DNA of 64,000 bases from Ischnura elegans (GCF_921293095.1 NC_060248.1:17440744-17504743), one strand, 5' to 3'; counted from the first letter of the stretch, positions 1-11,745 are shown. A program made the numbers and translations. Notes: generated by a model from the sequence alone, not told the origin.

Positions 1-21
1 AGACAGATAACTTAGTTTGAT

Positions 22-115
22 AGTATGATATTTGGAGGAGGCAAGCGATAGGTGAGATCATTTTTGCCAATAGGGAAGGGTTGGGAAGGAATAGTGGAGA
101 AAAACCAGGCGTATA
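22..115. repeat. Dispersed repeat, copy 1 (GGAGGAGGC family)
   Basis: This segment aligns with 2718-2805 in the same orientation. Shared blocks include GGAGGAGGC, TGAGATCATTTT and GTGGAGA/ATGGAGA followed by AAAACC. No coding content is recognised. It is probably the truncated end of a transposable element, because the 2.7 kb copy continues further downstream. Confidence 0.6.
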
Positions 116-226
116 AGTAACCATTGCAAAAAAAGACCTGATGAAGATATGAAAATGTACCGCAACGGCAAAAAATTTTGCTTTGAATTTTTAATGGCCT
201 GCTCTCCAAGATACTAGTCAAGCTTT

Positions 227-246
227 TTTATTTATTTATTTATTTA
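227..246. repeat. (TTTA)n microsatellite
   Basis: Tandem TTTA units, lying just downstream of the 3' end of the minus-strand LINE tail at 292-645. It could be part of that element's A/T-rich tail or an independent microsatellite. Confidence 0.8.
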
Positions 247-291
247 CATTTTTTAAATATTTTAATTCATCATCATCAATGGTTAACAATC

Positions 292-645
292 CTAGGATTG
301 GTTTGACGCAGCTCTCCACTTAGTTCTCCTATCAGCTAATCTTTTCACTCCTACGTATTTCTTCTCTTTCACATCTCTCTTTACTTGTTCCATGTATTTT
401 GTTCGAGGTCTTCCTTTTCCATTCTTGTCTTCCACCTGTCCTTCGACGATTGTCTTCATCAGGCCATCATGTCTCAAGATGTGGCCTATAAGGTTGTTCC
501 GTCTTCTTATTAAGGTTTTCATGAGGCTTCTCTTCTCTCCTACCTTTCTTAGGACTTCCTCGTTACTAACTCGGTCGATCCATTTATTTTCATCATTCTT
601 CTGTAGCACCACATTTCAAAAGGATCTATCGTTGCTTTCTCCGCT
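292..645 (-). pseudogene. LINE-A reverse transcriptase C-terminal tail, truncated
   Basis: This minus-strand reading frame encodes the region that follows the reverse transcriptase domain in RTE-like non-LTR retrotransposons. Recognisable pieces are EMWCYRRMMKI at the upstream end (with a frame break before KWIDRVSNEEVL), then RRRNNLIGHILRHDGLMKTI, GQVEDKNGKGRPRTKYMEQV and a terminal KRLADRRTKWRAASNQS before a stop. The RT catalytic motifs are absent, so this is a 5'-truncated dead copy. The same ending recurs on the + strand at 11440-11745. The terminal DNA is followed by ATGATGATG-like sequence on the minus strand, a likely short-repeat 3' tail. Family assignment rests on this tail signature. 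Exact clade is not resolved. Confidence 0.8.
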
Positions 646-689
646 GCGATATAATATTATTTTTTTAAATTTATGTCAATTACCCCCGA

Positions 690-836
690 TAACAGCACAA
701 TATATCGGGAGTGTAAACAATCAACAACAGACGATCACACAATCGTATTCTGGAAGGGGCAACCTAATCAGGCGGGACTCTAACCCGCGACCTTTCGGTA
801 TGGTAGGCAAGGACTGATCCCCGCCGCCACCGAGGC
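690..836 (-). mobile_element. tRNA-derived SINE, group 1 (minus strand)
   Basis: Read on the minus strand it starts GGCCTCGGTGGCGGCGGGG and reaches GGTCGCGGGTTAGAGTCCCG, a decayed polymerase III B box. The same head occurs at 37488, 48939 and on the minus strand at 56441. It sits just upstream of the LINE-A tail on the same strand. Confidence 0.75.
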
Positions 837-1904
837 CTTTGAGTGTCAATCGAATTTCTAGGTACCATGATAAAAGTGCCGAGGCATTTTTGTAGATATT
901 CCGATAGGTTAGGAAAAAAATTAGGTCTCATAAACAACTAATTCATTATTCAAAAACTTAAGGAAATCTTCATTATGTGTGCTTTCACTTTTTAAATGCA
1001 TTATTTAACGAATTTTTGGTAATGACGAGTTGATTTTTATAATTTAGAGAAATTAGTTTATGCTAAAATAAAATGAGTATTGACTATTGAATGATTAGTG
1101 AAGAATCAGCATCTAAGAGTGACACTGCCGGAGGAACACTAATGAGCTCCTGGCACTTATCGCGAGAGAAAGGAGACTCGCGCTCCCCGGCTATATAAGG
1201 GTTAGGTATAAATAAGGGGCAAAGTTTCTTCTCCAATGAATTTTGAATTGATGGCTTCGTCCATCGTTGGCATTTCGGCTTCCTAGGTAAAAAAAAGTGT
1301 TCCACCTTCTCAAGATTTTCTCGTCCTAATTTAATGTTTTTTTACTAGCATCCTCTCTTGTGATGCCTACTAATATCTTGGTATTCTTTATGTCGATTCT
1401 CAGAGTAATTCTTGATTTCTTGCCATTATCCATTCCATATCTGTCGAAGTCTTCTTTTAATAATTCACGCCAACGCAGAAAATTTGACAAGTTTGTCCGT
1501 TTTCATCCTGTTTACTAAAGAGAAGATTTCATTATATTCTGAACCTTCCTTTTCCCGTTTTATTAAGATTTGCTCGCCATGTAGACTAGGAATGGCGGTT
1601 TTATCTCAAGGTTATTACGTACTTACTACATAATCCACAGAAAATGATAAATAACATCGTTTTATGCATTTCCATTATATATTATATTTCTTAACATTGT
1701 AACTGTTCTCTTCCCCAATCTAAAAATGCTATTTAGTTTATACGACAAATATTTCCCTCTTCCGGGCGTTTTCTTCAAGTTGAGGAGTAAAGTTTCAGCA
1801 TAATAACAATCATTTCAATTGTAAAGCACAAAAAAGACTATGCAATCAAATTTGAGAGCGATTTATCAAAATTATTCTGTAAAAAAGTTCCAATTTTCAT
1901 CAGA
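837..1904. other. Unassigned AT-rich stretch
   Basis: No gene, RNA or repeat structure recognised. Open frames here are short and have no identifiable motifs. Confidence 0.5.
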
Positions 1905-2140
1905 AGTATGATACACCTACATCTTCATAATACCCTGCGAGCCACCTCTAGGGTGTTTGGCAGGGGGTGATCAATCACCAGCATGCTGCATGCAATTGGA
2001 CTCCAACATGCACACCACACAGTACAGAAAACGTCTCGCATACTAACAAATTATACTACTATATGCTGTTAGAAATAATAATAAAATTAAGAAACATGCA
2101 TTAAGTTTTACATAGGTTAGTTGGCTACACCACAAGTCAT
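1905..2140 (-). repeat. LINE-C 3' UTR with conserved terminal hairpin
   Basis: This contains the hairpin-forming motif ACCCTGCGAGCCACC...GGTGTTTGGCAGGGGGT at about 1930-1970. The reverse transcriptase tail of the same minus-strand element ends just upstream. The motif recurs near 25.2, 32.2, 35.2, 36.9, 41.6, 56.0 and 63.1 kb. At 25.2 kb it again lies just 3' of an RT tail, so it is best read as the 3' terminal structure of this LINE family. Confidence 0.7.
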
Positions 2141-2145
2141 GCAAT

Positions 2146-2671
2146 CTATGTATGAGTTCTATCGCTGCCGTTATAATCTCTTATCGATCGTGGAAAAAAT
2201 GACATTCTGAATCTGTCTGTTCTACAATGTATCTCTCTTATTTTATATATATGATCTGATCTTCCGTAGTACGTTGGCGTCCGCAAGATATGGTTAACTT
2301 TGTTAGAAAAGACACTGCTTTTGAATTTATCTAAAAGGTTTTGTCTTTTTTTCAATCTATGGTCAGACAGAGATTCCCATCCGAGTTTATCTATGAGGTC
2401 AGTTACACTAACAAGACTATTGTAACGACCTTTCACATACCTGGCAGCTCTTCTTTGAACGCGTTCTAACTCTGTTATTAAGCCTTTTTCATGAGGGTCC
2501 CAAACACTGGCAGCGTACTCCAAATGTGGTCTAACAAGGGAAAAGTAGCTAATTTCACTCACTTTGTCGTCGCACTTTCCTAATATTTTTTTAAAATAAC
2601 CTATTTTACGATTAGCTTGACCGCTTATTTCTCGAATATGTTTATTCCACGATAGATCATTCCGGATAGGA
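2146..2671 (-). pseudogene. LINE-C reverse transcriptase, C-terminal fragment
   Basis: An open minus-strand frame encodes the end of a CR1/Jockey-type non-LTR retrotransposon polymerase. Clear signatures are LSWNKHIREISGQANRKIGY, then SYFSLVRPHLEYAASVWDPH, ERVQRRAARYV, LGWESLSDHRLKKRQNLLDK and the near-terminal FRMSFFPRSIRDYN. The frame is open from about 2671 down to the stop near 2146, upstream of the Met at 2562. The catalytic motifs (NFRPIS, the FADD box) would lie further 5' and are missing, so it is a 5'-truncated, non-functional copy. It is joined to the hairpin-bearing 3' UTR at 1905-2140. Confidence 0.88.
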
Positions 2672-2717
2672 AAAGTTTACATGAAAAAGGCACATCGCTT
2701 TTTATAATTTTCTCTTA

Positions 2718-2905
2718 TGCTATGGCATTCGGAGGAGGCGACTGACAGATGAGATCATTTTCGTCGAGAGGGGAGGGTAGTGAAGGAAGGATGGAGAGAA
2801 AACCGTCGTCGGCATCAGCCTGCTCTCAGCAAAGGCGCCATGGGGCCCACGGATTAACGTCACACTTGACGGACAGAATGCTGAACTTCAAGTGCCCTCA
2901 TCGAA
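2718..2905 (+). repeat. Dispersed repeat, copy 2 (GGAGGAGGC family)
   Basis: Its first ~90 bp match 22-115 in direct orientation. The copy continues through a GC-richer segment (GGCGCCATGGGGCCCACGG) to about 2905. No open frame with known motifs is visible. This is probably a fragment of an unclassified transposable element. Confidence 0.55.
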
Positions 2906-4830
2906 ACCAATATGATTCTCTTTTATTTTGATAAATCACTGTTTAGGGGGATTTGCTTATTATTACCCTGACGAATAGAAATATCCAGTCAAAGTTTCTA
3001 ACCTGTAGTATTGCTACGGATATGATTATTTTCTAAAACGTTTGGTAACCTGTATTTGAAGTGTTAACTCTTTGTCTCTTAATTACAGGAAAAAAATAAG
3101 TTCGTGCATTTTGTACGGTCAAATAGACTATATTTTTGTAAAACAGAATTCAGTGATGATGAAATTTGGCAATAAAACTTTCATATGGCAGTTAAATGAA
3201 AACTCTTCGTCGTGAAGATTACTTAGTACGGTGATGGACGAGGGTAGAATTGAAGGCAGCAGGCGACACATGGCTATCTTATCCTTCAAATCAGCAGAAA
3301 ATAAAAGTGTGCTTCAATCGATGTCGTCATAGTCTTGGTAATCCTTACAAAGACACGCGCAGTAGAATTCAAAAGTTTTGCAAGGATTGGAGCGGCGCCA
3401 CATTCGCCGCATTTCGGAAATGGATTTTTGGGATTTTCTGTAGCATTGGAAGGAGGAAATTTGAACGACGTTCCCATCAAACTGAATAGTAACACGCCGT
3501 TGAATTATTTACAGTGACATTGTGGCATATCATTGATGTATTTTACTTTCGTTATATCTCATCAATAGGCTACTGCGTTAACGGTAAAAAAATATAACTC
3601 GACGGAGAGGCCAATTAACGAGAGGAAGCAAATTGAAGTTCTGGCGGTGGATCTTTTAACCTGCACAGGCCATTTGGTATTGAAATTTTAACATATCCCG
3701 TGTACATTTCCTTCTAATGATTTAGTAATAAAAGTATAGCGGTAGATTGATCAAATTTACCTCCATCCTTTACCATAGAAAATACCGATACTCCATTCTC
3801 GAACTGCTGCGAAAGTGGCGCCGTTCAATTCGTTGCAACACTTTTGAAAGCGACAGTGCCTGATGAAGACACATTCTCTTGCGCCGTTGATGTTGGGATC
3901 TTATTTGATGGCATTCTGTAGATACATGCGTAAGATAGCGGCGACTTCTATTCCCCTGGGTGTATTGGAGAGGGTGGCTTCGGGGAGATCTCTTAACTTA
4001 GGGGGACGATGGAAAAAGCCCTGCCACCTTGTCTTAAACACACCTAAACTGATGTTCATTCGCGTTTCATACTTCCTTGTCGGAGTGTAAGTATGTCCAT
4101 TACAACTAGCCCTCGCCCCTTTCTCCCGGCCAAGCAGCCGGCTTATTTTCGTTCCAGACTCCATGATCCCCCCCCCACCCAAAAGGCGTTCAAATACACC
4201 GTAAATCGGTTTCCCCTGCGGCCACCACGAAATTTCGGGGCACCTGAAGGCCACGCAAAGTGATTAATGTTGCGCGGGTGTCCCTTCATGTTTTCTATTT
4301 TCGCCCGCGATGAAATTGGACGAGTAACTCGATAGTCTTTTTAAACGGATTCCGATTCGTGAGATGAATAATAATGTTCTGAGAGGGAGGAGGGTGTTCG
4401 GAGGGAGTTTTTTTTTTGTTCCGGTTGCAATTTTTTTGAAGGCGGAGCTGGGTCAAGCAGGCAGGCCGGAAAAAAACACCCTCTTCGAGAGCCGATACAA
4501 TGACTCGGGGTGTATCATTCTTGAAATACTCCAGTCGCGTGTAAAGCGGGCGTATCACCTCCACTACAGTGGTCTTTTTTTAGCGGCGAATTTATTGTTG
4601 AAAAAGTAAACTAGCTTTTTGAAATATTTCGGCACAACTGATGTGAAGTAGGAATAGCAAAAAATGAGTTCAAATACACTGTAACGTCCGGAAATGCGTT
4701 TGACGTGACCAGAGCCCTCAGTGGCATTCCATTCTCTCTTCCACTCTCCTAATGGTAAAACAAGTTTTTTCAATCTCGCAAACCTTTCTATAGATTAATC
4801 ATCCTGTAGGCTACAACGGTGTTGAATCCT
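2906..4830. other. Unassigned stretch
   Basis: No supported gene. Several short overlapping open frames at 3250-3517 and 3863-4254 lie on both strands, show no domain motifs and have no detectable partner elsewhere in the window. Homopolymer C and T runs occur near 4170 and 4410. Confidence 0.5.
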
Positions 4831-4831
4831 T

Positions 4832-4916
4832 TCAAACATTAAAGGGTTCCCCCAGGATTTGAACTCAGGATCCCTCGATTAGCTTCAAAGTACTCGACCC
4901 ACTAGGCTACCAGAGA
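4832..4916 (-). mobile_element. tRNA-derived SINE head, group 2 (minus strand)
   Basis: On the minus strand it reads CTCTGGTAGCCTAGTGGGTC (A box) and, after a spacer, GATCCTGAGTTCAAATCCTG (B box). The distance and motifs match the group 2 copy at 10192. Only the tRNA-like head remains recognisable. Confidence 0.8.
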
Positions 4917-4974
4917 AATAAATCTCTAAATAGTCCTTCATTAAAATTTTTATGATAAAGTGTTTCCATGATGT

Positions 4975-5510
4975 ACTTAGGAAATAGCCATTCCGATCCC
5001 TCTACTGGCGGCGCATTTGAAAGCCGCGTATGCCGCTGTTCACACATGGAATGAGGCTAAGAGTGACATCGAATTAGAAAGTCAAATCCGCTGAATCATA
5101 GAAATAAAAAATATTTCCAGGGAGACGCGTCCATTAGGTATCTTTTGATATTTCGGTTGGACGCACCCAAATATGGCCATTTAGACGTAGGAAACACATA
5201 GCGGTGATTATGACCAGAAATGGGAAAATAGAATCAATAATCTCTCAGTAATATGTAAGGACCTCTTTTTTTGGCAATAGGAATTAAATAAATAAGAAGG
5301 TCGTCTACCCCTTTGCTCGGTGGCGACGAGTCACTTCGAAATCAGCTCCAAGCTGACCTGCTGATGTCCATTCCTGTCCCCTCAATCTGCTCTGGCCGTG
5401 AGTCACGATCCTTCCTACCACTCAATTCCATCGTCCATTTTATCTAAGGCTATTCTCTCGTTTGCACTTACCTACGCAAATTGGCCAATGACACCTACCT
5501 TCTTATCGAT
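4975..5510 (+). repeat. Composite dispersed repeat, copy 1
   Basis: Two blocks, about 4975-5195 and 5355-5505, have reverse-complement matches at 9515-9735 and 9190-9340 in the corresponding order. Anchors are GCGCATTTGAAAGCCGCGTA, CCAAATATGGCCATTTAGAC and TTGGCCAATGACACCTACCT. The identical order with similar spacing shows that one mobile unit of over 500 bp was copied. No coding domain is recognised. Confidence 0.75.
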
Positions 5511-8494
5511 TTCATAATATACTCTTCGATTACAAAAAGAAAATAGCCTACGCCTTTTACAGTCTCCGGCTAAAAAATTTGAAAGCAAGCTATATTGGCG
5601 TTGGCCAGATTCTGGCATCATATTCTGGATAAAATTGGATTGATTTCGGACTGAACTAAGGCCCCTACTTTGGTGCCGTATAAATTCATGCCATGTAGTT
5701 ATCAGTATGGCTAAATTCGAGGAAATTTTTAACGTGCCTCGCGTCATAATACAAAAGGAATATGCCCATCCACTCGGGTACCTAAGCACTCTATATTTTG
5801 TCCTTATATTCATAGAGTGATGAAATCATGTGCTATCTTGGTGGATCAGTTGGATGAAATAATCTTGGGTTTCCAACCTGATGAGATTATCAATAGTGAA
5901 TATCGTTTCGATATCCGATTCCATTCTTGTCATCAGAGATGTGCGCTCATTGACACCAAACCCAACCAATCAACTCCAAGTCACGGCCATTTATGATGAT
6001 GGACTACCTCACCCGGTTTACAAATTACTTTCGAGAAAATTTCATCCTGCCCTACTAATATGATCTAGATCGCTGATAAAAATAAATTTGCAACAGTAAA
6101 AGTATTGCTTCAATTTCCTCATTTTCTATTACAGTATACTTTTGATCTCATCAGACGTAGTTTCTGCAACGTTATCCAAAAACGGCGCCGGGTTTCTTTC
6201 CACGTTCTATTTCCCAGTCAATCATTTCCTTGCTATCCTCATTCCTGAGCTAGATCTAAAATATTGATACCGTTGGGCACCACCCAATTTGGTAATCAAT
6301 GAAGATATAAGGCTTTGAGTAGAGGATTGGATTATAAATAATTGATTGACGACAGACTATACCACTTTTCAGATTGAAACACTGATGAATGAGACAAAAT
6401 ACGTTTTAAAATGCATGATTTGTACGAAAAATCGGACGTTACACAGTCAGTGGAATTAATTAATGTCTAATAATTGCTTTATAATAAGTACTTAGGGAAT
6501 TTAGATAGAGTTTGGAGAGGGGCATAACGGCGAGAATTTTAAAGTCATGACTGTTTTAGAAGCTTACAGTATTAAATCTTATATTCTTTGGTTATTAATG
6601 GTGAATTATTGGTATATATTTCCGTATATTCAGAAAACCAGATGCTTAAGATTGCAAGACATGATTTCTTTTTCTCTAAAACACTTACTTAGCCAGATAT
6701 TTATTTGGTTCGGGGGTGCTTAGGTGGTGTGCGGGTTGCCTAGTCTATCCTCTCTGAGCGGTCCCCTCAGCAGATGCATGGGTATTCGCCACAGGGTTAA
6801 ATTTTCGGTGGGGGGGAAGCTAAAGCCCCCCACTGGCATTGTGTATTTATGGAACTAGAGCCAAGTTCTGCGATGTCTCCTGCAAGCGGAAAAGCTTATC
6901 TTATTTTGCTTGAAATGTTAAGAATAACCAAGTTAATCAAGGTAGCAATTGGAGAATATAATAGTTGTATAGCATCTTAAAAACAATGTCTTCTATCATT
7001 TTATACATCACATTGCCTGATTGCAGAGTAATCTCGCTAAATCTCTCAAAATTAGGGTTAAGAATGGAAAGGGTGCAACAAAAGTAGTAAAATTTTGCCT
7101 CTTGATGGCATATTACAGCTCAAAAGCGTAACGGCTTGAGCAATCCAATATAATAGTCTTCTTCCTTGATATGGTGTTCCACCTGTCGACTTTCTAGAGG
7201 GAGTTATGCAGTACGGAAAATTTAATCGAGGTCATTTCCTTCGCTTATGATGTTAGACTAGTATCAGGGTGAGGATATAAGTCCAGTGAAGATGTTGTCA
7301 AAAAGGGCGTTGCTTTTCTTTTGGAGTAGCGTGCAGAAATTAAGGGCTCAGTGAGCCAAACCCCACCTCTCGTCATACTTTTGAAAGATATATCGATAAG
7401 AAGCCATAAAAAAGTTAAAATACGAAGAAAACATGAAAATAGACTTTTTTAAGTCGTTTTTTTAAATTATTTTTTTACATTTTGCCTGTTTAAAAATTTT
7501 TGTGATTCTCAAAATATTTGACGGGATGGAAGATAATGAAGGTGATTTTCGAATTCAGAGCTAACGTACGATTGGAAAAAATCAATTGTCGAAAACCAAA
7601 AACTTGATCATGGGCTTATTTCAATAATTGTAGAAAAATAGTTTTAGAGAAAAAAGGTCGATTTTGGAATGGTGCCGGAGTCTAAATACGGTTCGTGGAA
7701 GAAAAAGATCCTTGGTGATAAACTTTGTACGAAAATTTCTTCAAATTTCGACCTCAGAAGTTATTTGATTAAACTTCGTAAATTCCAAGTTATATAAATA
7801 AGCTTAAAGAAGATAATTTTTGGCCCTAATTCTATCTTTTGCAATTTTTCGTCTCAAAAGTTTGCTTCAATGTTTATTATCAAACCTTACATAGGGATTC
7901 AGAGCCTCGGAAAAATCACTACTACCTCAAAACCTTTCTGGAAAAACTAAATTTTGAATGGACAATAGCCATTTTCCCTGCGAGTGAAGGACACTTAAGT
8001 TTATTTGTCTTCATTTGCCGACAATCTGTCTTGCAGAAGCAATAAAATTTTTAATAAGGAGAGACACTTAATAAACAAGTTCGCCATGGCTTGATTTTAG
8101 AATTTTTCAATTGGACAAATTAATATTTACTTTTTCGTTTCCCAATCCATAGAATCGAAATCTAAAAATTTGGAAAAATAAATTTGGATTCAGAAATGTC
8201 GCGACGCGCGGCCGTCGTGTTTACTATGATGGATAGAATCGGCTTGGACGTCGAAACGTTTATTTTTGATAGTCTCGTCTGATTGAAAACCCGAGAATAT
8301 TTCATCTAGCTGATTCAGCGAGAAAGGAGAAAATTGCATCTCCTAAGGAATATTGTGGTAAAATGAAGAATGGTTAAGTACCCGAGTGGATGGGAATAAC
8401 ATATTGTTTTTGTTTTATGACGCTGTGTTGCGCCCCAAATTTCTCAAATGCAACCGCATTATTACTACACGGCATGCGTCAATACTTATTCCTG
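5511..8494. other. Unassigned AT-rich stretch
   Basis: No gene supported. There is a C/G-run segment at about 6790-6840 (GGTGGGGGGGAAGC ... AAGCCCCCCACTGG), which resembles eroded ends of miniature elements. A GAAACG-containing segment lies at 8215-8260 (ATGATGG ... GACGTCGAAACG), loosely like the foldback core described at 12.6 kb. Confidence 0.4.
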
Positions 8495-8840
8495 TGGCCA
8501 TGTAAACTCGAGATGGTTTTTGGTCTCGCCAACAACCCACCTCCACTCATCTCTGTCTTCCCTCCTTTCCATTTCTGCTCCAAGTCTTGTTACATCCTTC
8601 AGTACTGGGTCTATCCAATGCGGTCTTCCAGAAGGACTTTTAGCACTGGGTCAACCATTAAAAAACAGTTTTATCATGCGTCCCTTCTCAACATGGGGCC
8701 CAGGCATCATGCACTTTTCCTATTTATTGTTGCAATTATATCTAGCTCACTATAAATCTCTCATAGTTCTCAACTTTTTTTCTGATTCTCCAAACTGCCT
8801 CTTCATAAATGGGTCAAAATATTTTCCTTTGTTTTCAAAG
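8495..8840 (-). pseudogene. RTE-like LINE tail, truncated and frameshifted
   Basis: The minus strand shows scattered but ordered pieces of an RTE-like LINE C-terminus: KIFDPFMKRQFG, IIATINRKS, VEKGRMIKLFFNG, SPSGRPHWIDPVLKDVTRLG and a final EMERREDRDEWRWVVGET. The pieces lie in more than one frame and are interrupted by stops, so the copy is dead. The GRPxxRWID...V...DVxxLG spacing is the characteristic feature. No RT active-site sequence is present. This is a different subfamily from LINE-A and LINE-B. Confidence 0.72.
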
Positions 8841-9189
8841 TTCATAAGCTTTAAATTCTGAAGACTGCTAGTGACCACTCTTATCAGGGGTAGAGTATTG
8901 CGGGCTGTAATATAGTCCTATTAATCCCGTTTTTGGCTTTCAAACTGAGAAATTTGCTGCTCAGCAGCTTGTTTAGACCATAGTAGCACGTATTCGCCGT
9001 TTTAATTCTGCATAGAATTTCGATTTCTTCTATATAAGGAAGATTGTGGTCTTAGATCAACTCAAAAATTTAGTCAGATTCTCAGAATATCTTGCCAGTA
9101 TACTGGCTAACGCCAATTAAGTTCGCTTTCGAAGTTCTAGCCGGGGACTTCAACGGGCGAAGACGAAATGTTTTTCCATTTTAAGAGAA

Positions 9190-9740
9190 TATTATGAAAG
9201 GTAGGTGTCATTGGCCAATTTTTGGAGGATGAGGTAAAGGGAAAAAGATAGGTAGATAGAGAGGAGGATTGGACAGAAAGGATGATGGAATTGAGGGAAA
9301 GTACTGGAGACAGAGGAGACTCCTGGTGGCAGGAATGGACATAAGTAGATTAACTTGGTGTTGATGTTGAAGTAACCTGTGGTCACCATATGACGTGTGT
9401 TGACAACCTTTTATATATATTAATCCTATCACCAACAGAAAAGTGGTCCTTGCATCTTACTGAGAGATTATTGATTTTATTTTTCCATTTTTGTTCATAA
9501 TCTACACTATGTGCTTCCTACGTCTAAATGGCCATATTTGGGTACGCCCAACCGAAGTTGTCTAATCGACGCGTGTCTCTGGAAATATTTTTTGGCTTCT
9601 CTGACTGAGCGGATTTGGCTTTCTAATTCGATATCACTCTTAACCTCGTTCTATTGGAATGTTCTGAAGAGTTGTATACGCGGCTTTCAAATGCGCCACC
9701 AGTAGAAGGATCGGAATGACTATTTCCTATATAATGGAAA
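9190..9740 (-). repeat. Composite dispersed repeat, copy 2
   Basis: Inverted counterpart of 4975-5510. Blocks at 9190-9340 and 9515-9735 are reverse complements of the 5.36-5.5 kb and 4.98-5.2 kb blocks. Divergence is moderate, with small indels in the central part. Confidence 0.75.
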
Positions 9741-9789
9741 AACTTTATTATCATAAATAATTTATGCCGGTCTCGGGGGCAATATTCAC

Positions 9790-10025
9790 CTGCTAACCTG
9801 ATGTTACTTAGCGGGGAGGGGATGTTCAAAATAGTGTCACAAGGTAGAATGTTAGGTAAACGAGGGAGAGGAAGGAAGAGAACAGGATTTGTAGGTAGAA
9901 TGAAAGGGAGTAGGCCTTTTAGTGAATTGAAGAGGGTTGTGCTTGAAGTAAGGGAAGGGTACCTGAATACGTATTTAGTACTCCATGGAAACCTACCTTA
10001 ATCGGTAGAATACTATAATAATAAT
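9790..10025 (+). pseudogene. LINE-B C-terminal tail with 3' end
   Basis: A + strand open frame encodes the end of the LINE-B polymerase tail: LSGEGMFKIV, GKRGRGRKRTGFVGRMKGSR, PFSELKRVVLEVREG and a terminal LHGNLP before the stop. It is followed by ACCTTAATCGGTAGAATACT and an (ATA)n tail at about 10012-10024. Other LINE-B copies lie on the minus strand near 19.5, 42.0 and 52.4 kb. Only the final ~75 codons remain, so it is 5'-truncated. The (TAA)n-like 3' tail fits RTE-type retrotransposition. Confidence 0.8.
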
Positions 10026-10140
10026 AACGTGATGGTCGCGGTTCCAAGTCTCGCCTGTGCAAGTTACCCCTATTCATGGCATGGATGTTCGTGCTTGTAC
10101 TGTTGTTAAATGTTGAGATCATCGGTATAAACGCCATTGC
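10022..10140 (+). mobile_element. tRNA-SINE group 1, 5'-truncated
   Basis: It begins at GATGGTCGCGGTTCCAAGTC (B-box region) and continues with CCCTATTCATGGCATGGATG, matching the body of the group 1 SINE at 37.5 kb. The A-box half is missing. The copy starts directly after the LINE-B tail. Confidence 0.65.
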
Positions 10141-10191
10141 GGTCGGTGTTAAGGTTATGTGGAAATATATGAAAAGGCAGCACTATTTGGC

Positions 10192-10428
10192 GTTGAGAGA
10201 GTGTGGTAGCCTAATGGGTCGAACGCTTGGCTGTTGATCGAGGGATTCCGGATTCAAATCCCTTCTGACACATTCCTGGAAGAGCGACGTGGCCCATGGA
10301 ACGGAACTGGCCTCCTCACCCTGTATGTATGAAAATCACATGCCTGCAGCTTAGTTTGAGGTGAGCCCTACCCTCATCTATTCAAACCATCCTCCGGGTT
10401 GATTGACTGAGTGAGTGAATAAACACTA
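10192..10428 (+). mobile_element. tRNA-derived SINE, group 2, near full length
   Basis: The A-box-like GTGGTAGCCTAATGGGTCG is followed after about 35 bp by the B-box-like GGATTCAAATCCCTTCTGAC. The body then runs through ACGTGGCCCATGGAACGG and ends near GATTGACTGAGTGAGTGAAT. The same head or tail blocks occur on the minus strand at 4.83, 23.2, 31.3-31.8 and 40.3-40.7 kb. This is the most complete copy and best defines the group. Confidence 0.85.
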
Positions 10429-11384
10429 TGCAGTTTACTTGACTATAATGAAATACTGTGGCAATAACATAACAAAACCGAATCATCCACACTTCATTTG
10501 TTCTACATACGTTCGTGGCATTTCCTCTGGAGTAACTACTATCTCTGTCGAAGGCCATCCTCGCTATTTCAATACATATTAGCCAATTCTAATTCCCGAC
10601 CTTATCTTGTCCAATGCTGAACGCTTTTGTGCCCTTAGATTTGTCCTTTGTATTAATGCATAGTTTTTATCCCATCGAGTAGCAATATCTCTGATAGATG
10701 TTTAATGACAGGGAAAAATGCAACTGCATTTGCATAAATGGTATAAGAAAATTTATCCTCTAATTCAATTGCATTGAAAATGCATTGAAAACTAGCCGTA
10801 ATACCTATAAAACCAAAGGGTTCTCTTTTATTGTTTAAAATTATTTTTCACTTTAAAACTTTTGATTATAATTAGATGAAACAATTAAAATGCTTATATC
10901 ATCATTGGAGTTTAATCTATGATTTAAACCTATGTTATTCTAGGAAACCACGTTCAAGTAACCAGTGGAGCACCATACCCTGGAGGGGGTCCGGTGGACA
11001 GGTCTTACTCCAAGAGAGAAATTACATGAGAAATATAAGTGAGGGAAAATTGAAGGAAAAGTTCGTCTGAGGAAGGCTAATTATCAATTGATAAGAGTTT
11101 TCTCCACTAAAAGTTATGCACAGTTATTTTCTATTGGACCAGGGGCTCTCGAAAATAAATAAATAATAATTATTATTAACATAAGTTTTCCACCACATTG
11201 TAGCTTCAAGTTCCGATTACAGGTAAGATGACGTCACTCTATTGGAATATGACCGCCGATAGTTATATGAAAACAATGACTGTCGTGTCTCTACACCATA
11301 TGACGTCGAGCAAAATACTAGGGAAAACGAAGCCAGTGCCATCTGCGAATGGGAAGTGAGTAATTTATAAACCTTGCGCGTAAG
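10429..11384. other. Unassigned AT-rich stretch
   Basis: No supported gene. An A/T-rich (AATA/ATT) patch lies at about 11155-11180. Confidence 0.45.
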
Positions 11385-11439
11385 TTAGCTTTCGAATTGT
11401 GGTACTATCGAAGAATAATCAAGATAAAATGCATCGAAT

Positions 11440-11745
11440 GAGTATGTAATGAGGGAAGTGCCAAGAAAAGTGGTAGAAAAGAGAAGAATTATAAAAAAAA
11501 ACTTAATGAGGAAACAGAACAAATTAATTGGCCGCATTATGAGGCATGATGACCAGATGAAAAACATCGTGGAAGGACAGGTGGAAGGGAATAAGGGAAA
11601 GAGACGGGACAGAATGAGGTACATAGGACATATTATAAAGGATGTAAAAGGGAAGAATTGCGTCATAATAAAAGGCTGGCGGATATGCGAGCAGAATGGA
11701 GAGCTGCGTCAAACCAATCTTAGGGTTGTTGACTTATGATGATGA
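11440..11745 (+). pseudogene. LINE-A C-terminal tail, + strand copy
   Basis: The frame encodes REVPRKVVEKRRIIKKNLMR, KQNKLIGRIMRHDDQMKNIV, then GQVEGNKGKRRDRMRYIGHI and a divergent end with LRQTNLRVV. It matches the minus-strand LINE-A tail at 292-645 along its length, including the RHD...MK.IVEGQVE segment and the final R.TNLR region. RT motifs are absent. It ends in a (GATGAT)-like run at 11738-11750, the same kind of tail seen beside the 0.3 kb copy. Confidence 0.82.
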
